The notes under the pieces were generated by a model. The model did no database searches and was not told the origin of the DNA. It saw only the letters and a program-made list of their open reading frames with translations. A stretch of DNA of 64,000 nt from contig JAIQDT010000192.1 in NCBI GenBank assembly GCA_021521415.1, positions 2,232,001-2,296,000 on the forward strand, in the 5' to 3' direction. Source of the DNA: Bidens hawaiensis. Its lineage: Eukaryota > Streptophyta > Magnoliopsida > Asterales > Asteraceae. Numbering within the stretch: the first letter of the stretch is position 1; every line of letters starts with the position of its first letter. Positions 10,913 to 20,684 of the stretch are shown one piece after another. Made by a program: the position numbers and the translations under genes.

Positions 10913-11119
10913 TGGACTATGAGGCCGATCCGATCCGAAGTGATTAAGATGATTAAGCTCTTGGTGGTAGGGGAGATGAAATGCTGACGGCTGGTGATGG
11001 CAGACTTAACCTAATAAGGGTGAAGCATGCATATATAGCGATTTATTTTTCTTTTCTTTTTTCTTTAAATAACTTTTCCTTTATACTTTTCAATTTTCTT
11101 TTTCATATTACACAGTTAC
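10913..11119. other. No feature recognised
   Basis: Unique-looking AT-rich sequence between the inverted-repeat element and the 155-bp tandem duplication. No reading frame, splice pattern or repeat was recognised. Confidence 0.5.
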
Positions 11120-11430
11120 ATAATCACTTGTAAATAACTAATCTACGTGAATTTGATTTTACTAATTAATCTGATTCATATTAATTTTGATTTAGACTTG
11201 AATATAAGCTGCATTTATTTTTGCTAATTTGTTCAACTTTTTATTATCATTACTATTATTATTAGTATTTTTTGATAATCACTTGTAAATAATTAATCTA
11301 CGTGAATTTGATTCTACTAATTAATCTGATTCATATTAATTTTGATTTAGACTTGAATATAAGCTGCATTTCTTTTTGCTAATTTGATCAACTTTTTATT
11401 ATCATTACTATTATTATTATTATTATTTTT
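11120..11430. repeat. 155-bp tandem duplication
   Basis: The segment beginning ATAATCACTTGTAAATAA occurs at 11120 and again at 11275, with only a few substitutions over the full unit. Each unit ends in an ATT trinucleotide run (TATTATCATTACTATTATT), which is longer in the second copy. The sequence is AT-rich and non-coding. Confidence 0.85.
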
Positions 11431-11839
11431 TGTTTATTTTTAGATTTTAATATAATTTGTTTTATTTGCTCCTTTTAGGCTTATAGTTGACTGATTTTAG
11501 CCTTAATTTACACTTGAATGTGACTAATTTTATTTTATTTTATTTTTTTGGTTGATTTAAGGTTAATTTTAGCCGGTTTCTTTTATTGTTTCTAGCTTAT
11601 TTTGGCTGACTTTAGGCTAGCAAAGTCTAAGCATGCATATATTTTTGGATGTGTGTTGATTTTTAGGTTATGACACATGGTCTATTTGTTTTTTTGTTTA
11701 TTTCACATGTTCTGAGGTCATGTACCTTGTTTCATAATTTGATTGTGTGTGTCAATTTCAAATATTAGGGTTTTTATTATGGTGAATCTTCTAAACTTGT
11801 ACTTGATGTACACCTACTTCATGTTACATTTATTATTTT

Positions 11840-12690
11840 CATTGAAATGATTGTTACGCGTTTACGTAATATATAGTCTCTGAATAGATCCCAAAACATT
11901 ACTATATATTCGGTTGTGAATATGGTAAATATTAGAGATTGAATACTTTCAACTAGAGGTGCATAAACCGGTTTAAAACTCAAAACCGGTTTGGGTTATA
12001 ATCGGTTCGGTTTGGTCAACAAAAGTCAAAACCGATTTATTATCGGTTTTGGTTCGGGTTGAAATCGTTTTCTTATCATGTTACGATCGGTTTCGGTTCG
12101 GGTTTTCACCAGTTTCGGTTAGGTTAACCGGTTTGAAATCGGTTTTGGTAGAGAAAATTACAAACCGGTTCCGAACCTATGGTTTCAGTCGGTTCCAAAC
12201 TGGTTTCTACATAATCGGTTTCAAACCGGTTGGTTTTGGTTCGATTTTCAGGTTGGTTCGGTTAACCGGTTTATTTGCCCACCTCTACTTTCAACCCACA
12301 TGATCTTACATGGAATTAGTTACCTTGGTTGATTTGAAATTTTGATTGAGTAGTAGTAGATACATTATGAAAATATGACTGTGTTTATCTTTGTTTTAAT
12401 TGTTTCGCGAATATTCTCCATTCTTTTTGAATTAAGACACAAACCCTAGTTCTTCAACATCTTATATTCATGATGACAAAATGGATGTTACGCGTTTACG
12501 TAATATAGAGTCTTATATGGAATTCGGTTGTGAATAACAATTTAATACCTTCAACGCATATAATCTTATATGGAATTCATTACCTTGTTTGATTTGTTAA
12601 TTTGATTCAGTAGTAGTAGATACATGATGACAATGATGACTGTGTTTGTCTTTGTTCTCATGAAATTTGGTTTTTATTGATGAATTTTAT
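11840..12690. repeat. Direct duplication, one copy split by a MITE
   Basis: Copy 1 (about 11845-11953 plus 12288-12410) and copy 2 (about 12478-12685) share the landmarks TGTTACGCGTTTACGTAATAT, TTCGGTTGTGAATA, TTCAAC, ATCTTA.ATGGAATT, GATTTG, AGTAGTAGTAGATACAT and TGACTGTGTTT. Copy 1 carries the inserted MITE and copy 2 does not, so copy 2 serves as a related empty site. Copy 2 also has a short internal deletion. Confidence 0.8.
11954..12287. mobile_element. hAT-type MITE with 8-bp TSD
   Basis: A 334-bp non-coding element bounded by the 8-bp duplication CTTTCAAC (11946-11953 and 12288-12295). The ends are TAGAGGTG and CACCTCTA. The terminal repeats then diverge slightly but realign at TAAACCGG. 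The interior is packed with AACCGGTTT/CGGTTTTGG words. An 8-bp TSD with TAGRGGTG-like ends is the hallmark of hAT elements. The 84-codon frame inside it is low-complexity read-through of the CGGTTT words, not a gene. Confidence 0.9.
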
Positions 12691-13985
12691 AGGTCTCATT
12701 TGTCTTTTGTTAAATTCTTATTTACATGATAACAAAAGTTGTGAAGGTATGTAATATCATCTAGTTCTATCATATAAATATTCCTATCTAGATATTGATA
12801 ACAAATAATTTGAGAGTTTAAGGTAAGGGTGATTTTATGTTGGCTATTCAAGCATCTCAACTGTTATAATGTAGCTTAAGTATTGATAAAATTCCGATTA
12901 ATCTCCAGAATTTGTAAGGTATCATAAACCGTAATCAGAAGACAGTCTATTATGGTTATAATATCCTTAACATTTAAATTTTGTCACTAACATTCATGTT
13001 AGGTATGTTTTGGTAATAGTAAAGAAACTTATAGAACAAGACTCAACCTATCATGTGTTAATTAGATTAACAGACTTAAATATCATTAATGTATGACTAT
13101 TGTTTTAGCCAGATATTCTTTTAAAATATGAATAGCCTTGTTGCTTATGCCTATTATAATGGCATATTTTTACATTGAGACTTCTACTTAGAGAACTTAA
13201 AGCTGAAAGTAATACTTTTTTGTGTTTATGAACCTTAGAATTATTCTCTTTAAGGTTTTAGTGGTAGTGAGTTGAATAACATCATATGTTCCAGTGCTAG
13301 ATTCGTTTCTTTACATGTGTTGCTAATCAACAAATTCATTATCCTTTGGTACTTATGATGTTATAGTTGACTTTTAAGGCAACAAATTGTACCAATAGAA
13401 AATTTTAGTATGTAATGCATTAGAAAAATGTACTTATGTCCATGTATAAACCCTTAACTTTATGAGTCATCTTATTGTAGATTATGATGTATTTAGTAAT
13501 GCCATTTAACCTTATTGTTAGAATTTTTAAGGAGTGCATGTAACTTAGAAGTTATTTCGATTATTGTTACGGAAAACTGAATCTAGAATAACTCTACTGA
13601 TAACATTTATTTAAATAAGTTCTTTATTATCATAAGAAACATTATGTTTCACTTATTCCATCTGCTATGATCTAGTTTTCAATAAAATGATTGTTATTAG
13701 AAAGAGCGGGAGGATTGTCATATCATGTCTTGAGGGATAATCGAAACGAGAAGATCTGAATGTTATTGAAACTTTTTATGAGATATTAGAGTGGATGATT
13801 TGGATGAGATCGTTATTTATAGAAGAAAGTTAAAATGAGTAATATTATGTGATATTAAAATAATACAAATTATGAACGTTAGATTAATGAAGGATCATTA
13901 ATGTGAGGATCAATATATTTTATTGAAGATGTGATATGTCTATTATTAACATCAAAATAATAGACTATAATTAAAAGTTCTACTT
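12691..13985. other. No feature recognised
   Basis: AT-rich intergenic DNA. No reading frame over 60 codons, terminal repeat or tandem array was recognised on either strand. Confidence 0.5.
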
Positions 13986-14275
13986 AAAAAAAATAAACCA
14001 CCTTTGGGCAAAATTAAAATTTATTTAAGTATATGTGCAAAGAAAGGTTAACACATCATCTTTGGGCAGAAGTGAGACACTAATTTTAATTATGCATGAG
14101 CTAATTTTGCTAGATATAGATGTAACACATCATCTTTGGGCAGAATTTAGACATTTCTATCATGTTAAGCAAAACTAACAAAAGCTTTAGTTAGACTTGA
14201 ATGATAGGGTATACGTAACACATCACCTTTGGACAGAAATGATACATCAAAAATTCATTCACGTTAAGCATTTTA
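13986..14275. repeat. Interspersed ACATCATCTTTGGGCAGA repeats
   Basis: A core close to TAACACATCATCTTTGGGCAG recurs at about 14048, 14121 and 14213, with a partial copy (AACCACCTTTGGGCA) at about 13996. Each core is followed by a short A/G-rich segment and a form of GA.ACAT. Spacing is uneven (about 52, 73 and 92 bp), so this is a decayed array or a set of conserved short boxes rather than a clean satellite. Confidence 0.65.
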
Positions 14276-15110
14276 TGTTTAATTTATAATATTTCAATGT
14301 TTACAAAACATTTAACTAATTAATAGAAAAAAATTTTAGGGTAAGAATTTTTAAGTTTCCTGTAAAACCTTAGTTCTTGAAATTATTTCTCAGGAATTTT
14401 GGGTTCCCGGGAATGGTCAGTTTCCGTCTTTTAGTGGGTTTATTATTAATTGCGTGTTTGCGAGATTTATGGAGTTTTCGGGGAAATGTTAATTGGTATA
14501 AGTGAGTTTTCGGGTTTATGGATTATGACCCCAAACCATTTAAAAAAACCATAAACTCTAAGAACCCATAAACTGCTTTAAGCCCATAATACATGAATAT
14601 ATTTGAATAACTCGTGAACCCGTAAACTGGTTAAGCCATTAATCCATATTCTTTACTAACTAAACTAAAAATAATAAGATTTGGTTCAAATCTTCTGGTG
14701 ATTGGCAATTATATATGTTTTCTAATTTAAGATGATTCAATTTTTTTAAGAAAATACTAAAACTTTTAAGTTATCCAAGAATCGAAAAATTATTTCCCTA
14801 AATAATCAGTAACGGAGTTTAATCCAGATTTGAGCCAAAATATGTATAATTTTCGAGAATTATGATGAACACGAAGAACATCACCGAAAATTTTAACAAT
14901 TAAACATACAAAAAAAACCTAGAATCAAAATCTTTAAACATAATTTTAACAAAGTTTGAAAATATTAGGGTTTATTAAATATGAATTTTAGCGATTTTAA
15001 ACAAGTTCATGTATTGTTTTCGCAATAGAACATGATAAAAGAAACCAAAAAAATTAGGGTTTATCAAGTTTTAGTTCATGTCTTCTGATTCAATTCCTGA
15101 TTTAGGAAAA
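14276..15110. other. No feature recognised
   Basis: AT-rich DNA with several CCCATAAAC-like phrases around 14530-14640. No convincing coding or terminal structure was seen. Confidence 0.45.
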
Positions 15111-15170
15111 ACATGAACAACTGATTAATCAACATCACTATGATGTCATATGTTGATCAGTTCTTCATGT
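15111..15170. repeat. Imperfect hairpin
   Basis: The left arm 15111-15135 and right arm 15150-15170 pair along 21 bases with one mismatch and a 4-base bulge (TTAA) in the left arm, around a 14-base loop. The right arm is TGTTGATCAGTTCTTCATGT preceded by A. It could be the core of a small foldback element or a transcribed hairpin; there is no evidence of expression. Confidence 0.6.
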
Positions 15171-15409
15171 AAATAATAGAAAATATAATAAAATATTAAT
15201 CCTATAATTATACGTGTACATGTTACAACAGAGAAAGTAGTAACCGCATACGGAGTATGATGTAGTCAACATGTTTGTCATCTTGATCGAGTTCCCCTTT
15301 AGGATGTATAGTTAAGGATGGTGTTAGGGTTCTTGAGAGGAACCTGGTTTAGGAGACAAGAGACACACAAAATTGTATGTGTATATGATTAGGTTATGAT
15401 GTTAATTTA

Positions 15410-15837
15410 GGGTGTGTTTGGGATTCCTTATTTAAGTTGAAAAGACCTTTTTGTGATAAGTAGAAAAGAACTTATAAATTTCTAATAAGGAGTTTCCAAA
15501 AAAGTGTTTGGATTAACATAAGTAAATAAGTTATTTTTTAAAAAGTATTTAATTTAACTTATTGATGTAAAATGACCAAAAGGACATTTTTGTATAAGTG
15601 ATTAAGTTGTTTTTAAAAAGTGTTTGGGTGGAAATGGAAGGGTGAAATGGGTATTCTAAACCTATAAGGAGATAAGTTATCATATCCCAACTTATTCCAA
15701 ACCCATTTTTTAGCCTTATGGATACGGAGAAAGTTAAAAGAACTTATTGGTTCCCAAGCACTATATAAGTATAAAAATGACTTATTCATCCTTCATAAGT
15801 CATAAGGAAAGGAAAATAAGGAATCCCAAACACACCC
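15410..15837. mobile_element. PIF/Harbinger (Tourist-like) MITE
   Basis: A 428-bp element between TTA duplications (15407-15409 and 15838-15840). Terminal inverted repeats start GGGTGTGTTTGGGATTCC and match perfectly for about 23 bases into TTATTT. A 3-bp TTA target duplication and GG-rich ends are typical of PIF/Harbinger elements. The interior repeats ATAAGTTATT-type words on both strands and has no coding frame. Confidence 0.9.
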
Positions 15838-15840
15838 TTA

Positions 15841-16149
15841 TTCTTTTAATATATACACCCAAGGAAAAACCCTTTATTAGTTAGTAAGGGTAGTATGACT
15901 CATCAACAATTACCAAACTAATATATAATAAGGTATGATTAGTTATTTTGATATATTATTATATAAATGATAATGATGGTCATATAAATAAATATATAAA
16001 ATATATTTATTATTGTATTTATATAATTGCAAATGCTAAGTTCTTTATGAGTGTTTCAGGTTTTGGATTAGGTATAAGTTTTGGTCTATTTTGAGGTATA
16101 TGTGGTTCACGAGTAAATATCGGTGTTCCAACTGAATATTCTGTTTTCT
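15841..16149. other. AT-rich spacer
   Basis: AT-rich sequence with no recognisable gene or terminal structure. The 63-codon minus-strand frame that starts here overlaps the copia gag and is treated as chance. Confidence 0.5.
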
Positions 16150-16955
16150 TAAAACATAGGCTTTTGTTTTCTACTTTGTGGCCTCTCTTAACAGCACGCA
16201 GCCGACTCAAGCGACTTTCTTTTCACAACAGAATCAGCAAACTTCTTCGCCTCGTGGTGGTCGCGTTCGTTCACGTAATCAATATGGTGGTCGAGGTAGT
16301 CACTCGGTTGTCCATGGTAAGCGCACTATCGTCTTATGTATCAAGGAGGGACACTCCGCCTCCTCTTGTCTAAACCTAGCCAATTTTGCTCAGCATAGTT
16401 CTCTAATCAATGCTAATATTGCTAAAGCGTTTTAAGCTAGGTGTCATGTCACAAATGATGGTCCAGATCGGTGCGTTGATTCTGGCGCGTTATCTCACAT
16501 GACCTCCTCTTCATCAAACTTACACACCTTCACTACTTACTTTAGTAACGAACATGTATTTTTTGGAAATGTTAAAACTCTTCCTATTACTCATATTGAC
16601 ACCTCGTCTATTTCACCAGAATTACCATTGCTCGATGTTTTTGTTGTGCCACACATCACCAAAAATCGTCTTTTAATTAGAAAAATGACACATGGTAATC
16701 AAGTTGATTTTTTACTCTCCAATTCTTATTTTCAAATTCAGGACTGGAAAACTCAAGAGGTGCTAGCAAGGGGAACGTGCAGTACCGGTCTCTATATTCT
16801 CAATCAGGGCAACAAAGCGTTTATGGTTGCTCTCACGTCATCTCAATTAAGAGCCTCCTATGAGAGATGGCATGCTCGCTAGGGACATGTTTCTATTCAT
16901 ATTATTTCACTTTTGAATAAACTTGGTTATTTATCTGTGTTACCAAAACCAAGAG
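16150..16955 (+). pseudogene. Copia element B gag end-protease-pre-integrase
   Basis: 5'-truncated copia polyprotein. It begins in the gag tail (SPRGGRVRSRNQYGGRG, then a degraded knuckle LCIKEGHSASSC). A stop at 16432-16434 precedes the protease motif CVDSGALSHMTSS (about 16475-16510). Protease continues through VFFGN, LLDVFVVPHITKNRLL and VDFLLSNSYFQIQD to STGLYIL and the pre-integrase start SYERWHAR*GH, with a stop where the His-Cys zinc finger begins. The style fits the Ale/Retrofit part of copia. It is cut at 16955 by the solo LTR and resumes at 19672. Confidence 0.8.
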
Positions 16956-19671
16956 TGTCACACCCTCAAATTTCGACTAACGGAGTTTAACCGTGAGGTG
17001 TGTGACATACTAGGATCTAGATCATTTGTTATACCAAACATCCAATTCAAATATTCAAAATATTATTTAGGTCTCATTCAAACATGAGTAAAGAAAAACT
17101 AAACCAAACAATTTAAAGTTTTGCGGAAGCGTAAAGTAAATGGTTTAAAATAATACACCACGTGCTCAAACATGCACAACCCATCAAATGTAAGGAGTGT
17201 GAAATTAAAGTTCATGCGACAACTGTGACTCCTGACATATGCAATGCAACCCGCTCCTTAGCATAACTAGCAACCTTGGCAAGTATAAATACTCAAGGGT
17301 CAACACGAGGTTGGTGAGTTTATAAGGATAGTATATACATTATAGATAGTATAAGTAGCATAAGTAGTGTATGTATAAGTAGACTTAGCACTTTTCAAAT
17401 ATACCAGGGTAGCTAACCCATTACAAGCTACTAGACGTTTGAACCGAAGTTAACTGTATGTATGCCTTCTTACCAGGAATATCACAAAACACTGGCGCAA
17501 GTATGTTAGGACAATTTACACCCGTCCGACCTCCAGTCGAGTTTTAGCAGGTGGGGTTTGTCAAACCCAGTAGTACTACTTAAATTTCCCCACGATCCCA
17601 TCCTAACGGTTCAAGGTATGTAAGGACTTTAAGTGATATGAGGGCATCTAGTATACACTTGTGATATATAAGAAATTACATAAATCCAAAATAAGTTGTT
17701 GTGTTTTCCTCCAGAAAACCAATATGTAAGTATATGTCTGTGTTTTCAATCCAGAAAAAAAGTATAGGAAAATGTTTTGTGTTTTCAATCCAGAAAACAA
17801 GTATACGAAAATAGTTTAGCGTTTTCAATCCAGAAAACATGTATACGAAAATAGTTTAGTGTTTTCAATCCAGAAAACAAGTAAGGAAAATGTTTGGTGT
17901 TTTCTTTCTAGAAAACAAGTATACGAAAATAATTTTGTGTTTTCTATCTAGAAAACAAATAGGAAAAAGCATGAACTCACTTGGTGTAGCGTGTAATAGA
18001 CTTTTCTCAAAATCAAAAGGATGCACTTGACTCGCTAACCGTTACCTAGTACAAGTGTTTAAGTTACGAGAATGTGTTCAACAACACATGACTCTAAAAC
18101 CCAAGAATGGGCTAACACACAAACTTGACATGATAACTCTTTGGTGATAATAAGTAATGTCAACTGTACCAAAAAGTACTAACATGTATCCACACATCAT
18201 ATCATGGCAAAGCAACCAAAAATTCATCATACAACTTGACTTATAATCATTCAGTTCAAGGGACAGATTTTGGCATTTACAAACTGATTTTATTCACTAA
18301 TCAAAACTTAAGAGTAAATGATACAAAATTTACCACAATAGAATATATGAATTAGGTTTCCCAAACCATTTTTATTTTATTTTTCGCATTCATACAAAAC
18401 TCACAATAATTCAATCATTGCAGATAGGTACCAACAGTTCATCAGATTGCACAACAAAAAGTAGTTTCATGGTTCTCTCAACTCATTAATCAAAATTATG
18501 CAAGGCCAATTGGATTACTTAAAAACTAATAATACTAAGTTCCAAAAGTGGAACCAACTCATTTAGCTTCGTTAATCTCAAGTAATGATGTCGGGAAGAC
18601 ATACCAGAATTTGAATCCCCACATCAGCTTTGACACATGTTTGTAAAATCATAAAAAGTATTCAAAACTTGTCCAAAAATTACAAAATTTACCTTTCTGA
18701 AAACTAGACTCAGAATACCATATCATATAATCAAGAATCGATCAATAATAATCATTTAAAATCAGTTACAAGCCAATCAATAAACGAGAACGAATCTGTC
18801 AGCAAACTGTTATCATCAAAACTCAAACCCTAACATGTTTATGTCATCCCTAGTGTTTTAATTCATCAATTACCATCATAATCATCAATATTACAGAGAG
18901 TGAAATCTAGAGTTTCACAATAACTCATCAAAAACATGAAATCAATACATAAAACTTACCAACTAGCATTAGGAATGATGAGAATCAGTTAAAGACACCA
19001 CCAATTGCAAGAATCGAGATTAAATTGAAGGACTTGTGTGTGTGTGGTGTGTAGTTCTTGAGAGAGGGAGAGGGGAGGAAGCAAGGTCGACATCTGGTTA
19101 GGGGGATTTAGGGTTTGCTTATTTTACTTAATGTAATTTAATAAATTTTACAAGTATGGTCCCCGTTGAAACAAGTTTGGCTTTAAACGAGCTTTTTAAC
19201 AACGAACCTTGTTATAACAACTCATTATGACTAAAATACTAACCCGTGCTTATATAATAAAGTCTCATTGATATCTTTGAGAAAACTATTTTATAAAAGC
19301 CGAAAACGTACAAATTACACGCAATCAATCGATATTTCACATAACAAGCTATGAACTAAACATATAATTATTTAGCATGCAATGTCACATAGAAAATATT
19401 ATAAACATATGCCTGAGGTATTATTTTCATATAATAACTAATAACATGTTAAGCGAGCATAATGTAATAAATCGTGTAACACATAAAATCATCTAACACA
19501 AAACAATTATATCTGAATTATTTAAACATATTTGACTCGACATTAATCACCAACGCGTACTGACAGACTCATGTGTGTGACTCATTACTGACTTGTATAA
19601 ATGTTATGCATGACGTGTAAGAAAACGGAGTTTGGATTAATGAAGTTGACGTGAAAATGCAGCGTGTCACA
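16956..19671. mobile_element. 2.7-kb solo LTR, TSD AAGAG
   Basis: A 2716-bp block splits copia element B and is flanked by the 5-bp duplication AAGAG (16951-16955 and 19672-19676). It starts TGTCACACCCTC and ends GCGTGTCACA, the TG...CA form of an LTR. It contains no coding frame, primer site or internal region, so it is most simply a solo LTR left after recombination between the two LTRs. The TGTCACACCC start resembles the non-coding element's LTR at 31030, suggesting a gypsy-type origin. Orientation is not determined. Confidence 0.8.
17701..17970. repeat. Seven ~39-bp tandem units inside the solo LTR
   Basis: Units start at about 17703, 17742, 17781, 17821, 17861, 17899 and 17939 (spacing 38-40). 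Each has the form GTTTTC-NNTCCA-GAAAAC followed by AAGTATACGAAAAT, so each contains a small palindrome. The two right-most units have CTAGAAAAC in place of CCAGAAAAC. Confidence 0.9.
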
Positions 19672-20020
19672 AAGAGTTTCAGCTATCAAAGGCTCGAAAT
19701 TTACCTTTTTATGCTTAATTCCAAACGTTCTTCAAATGTTCTAGATCTTATTCATTGTGATTTATGGGGTCCGGCTCTCATTTCTTTAATCGATGGTTTT
19801 CTTTATTATGTGGCATTTTATTGATGATTTTTCTCGCTTCACATGGTTTTACCCACTAAAGGAAAAATCAGGTTTCTTTATCGTGTCATAGGCTTTTTTA
19901 GTGTTTGTTCGAAATCAATTTCCATGCACGGTGAAAGTCTTTTAAAGTGATGGAGGAACATAAATTAGGGGATTTATTCCAAGAAAAAGGTATACATCAT
20001 CACTTGTTATGTCCACATGC
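19672..20020 (+). pseudogene. Copia element B integrase N-part
   Basis: This resumes element B after the solo LTR. QLSKARNLPF is the end of the pre-integrase zinc finger. VLDLIHCDLWGP carries the first catalytic Asp of the DDE integrase. Frame-shifted IDDFSRFTWFYPL is next, followed by a TTTAAAGTGATGGAGG stretch where the second Asp block is expected. Several shifts and stops are present. The segment ends at the Cassandra insertion (target CATGC/CATAC). Confidence 0.8.
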
Positions 20021-20289
20021 TGTAACATCCGGCCCCTCGCACCACCAATATTGTCCGCTTTGCCCTGAAGAGCTCACGGATTTGTTTTTGGGTGCCCAGG
20101 TGGAGACTTCCCAGGAGGTCACCCAATGTGCTACTACTTCCAGCTAAGCACGCTTAACTGCGGAGCTCTCCTCCCATCCACTACCGTTAAGCCCAAAACG
20201 CGTTGGTGATTTAAGAGGCAAGACGTTTACTTATGAACCAAGGATCTCTCTTGTCCACGACCGATGTGGGATTTGTGTAGGATGTTACA
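20021..20289 (-). repeat. Cassandra 3' LTR
   Basis: 269 bp, TG...CA. On the minus strand it holds a 5S-like block reading AGTTAAGCGTGCTTAGC...GGGTGACCTCCTGGGAAGTC-like. It has about 30 bases near the 5S end (around 20080-20112) that the other LTR lacks. These bases extend the 5S match (CCCAGGAGGTCACC preceded by GACTTC), so the other copy probably lost them. Confidence 0.9.
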
Positions 20290-20306
20290 AACACCCCCTC
20301 CCCTTT
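20290..20306 (-). other. Cassandra polypurine tract
   Basis: The minus strand reads AAAGGGGAGGGGGTGTT directly before the 3' LTR. This is where plus-strand DNA priming takes place in LTR retrotransposons. Confidence 0.85.
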
Positions 20307-20432
20307 GGACTCATCGTCCTCGATGAGGTTTACCCCACCATCCCATCTAGGATGTGGGATTTGCCTAAAGTGTACCTCGGACGCACCGTCTCTGATGAGG
20401 TTTACCCCACCATCCTGAATGGCACAAGAGTG

Positions 20433-20444
20433 GCTCTAATACCA
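20433..20444 (-). other. Cassandra primer-binding site
   Basis: The minus strand reads TGGTATTAGAGC, one mismatch from the initiator-Met tRNA site TGGTATCAGAGC, two bases inside the 5' LTR. This fixes the element's orientation. Confidence 0.9.
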
Positions 20445-20446
20445 CT

Positions 20447-20684
20447 TGTAACATGCGGCCCCTCGCAACACCAATATTGCCCGCTTTGCCCAGAAGAGCT
20501 CACAGGAGGTCACCCATACTGCTACTACTTCCAGCTGAGCACGCTTAACTGTGGAGCTCTCTTCTCGTCCACTACCGTTATATCCAAAGAGAGTTGGTGA
20601 TTTAAGTGGAAGGACATTTACTTATGAATTAACCAAGGATCTCCCTTGTCCACGACCGATGTGGGATTTTCCTAGGATGTTACA
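20447..20684 (-). repeat. Cassandra 5' LTR with 5S rRNA-like domain
   Basis: 238 bp, TG...CA. On the minus strand CACAGTTAAGCGTGCTCAGC is followed by GTAGTAGCAGTATGGGTGAC and CTCCTGTGAGC. These match the 3' half of plant 5S rRNA, including the internal-promoter region, with scattered changes. In the family this block is thought to be the RNA polymerase III-like part of the LTR; activity here is unknown. Confidence 0.9.

Larger units (their letters stand above)
20021..20684 (-). mobile_element. Cassandra: Cassandra TRIM retrotransposon (complete)
   Basis: A 664-bp non-autonomous element in minus orientation with two LTRs (20021-20289 and 20447-20684), a tRNA-Met primer site, a polypurine tract and no coding capacity. 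The LTRs begin TGTAACATCCTAGG (minus strand) and carry a 5S rRNA-like stretch, which defines the Cassandra family. It inserted in the integrase frame of copia element B. The target duplication is CATGC (20016-20020) and CATAC (20685-20689), with one mismatch. The downstream CATAC copy continues the copia reading frame. Confidence 0.92.

Noticed and set aside
12049..12303. 84-codon plus-strand frame rich in Phe, Arg and Val
   Set aside because: It lies almost wholly inside the hAT-type MITE and is a translation of CGGTTT/GGTTTCGG words.
17701..17970. CRISPR-like array (regular short repeats)
   Set aside because: Repeats are contiguous 38-40-bp tandem units without unique spacers, in a plant LTR.
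16956..19671. Complete LTR retrotransposon with two LTRs
   Set aside because: No internal repeat of its ends, no primer site, no polypurine tract and no coding; a solo LTR fits better.
20021..20684. Genuine 5S rRNA gene
   Set aside because: 5S similarity covers only part of the gene, is duplicated in two LTR-like repeats, and is accompanied by a tRNA primer site and polypurine tract, so it is a Cassandra element.
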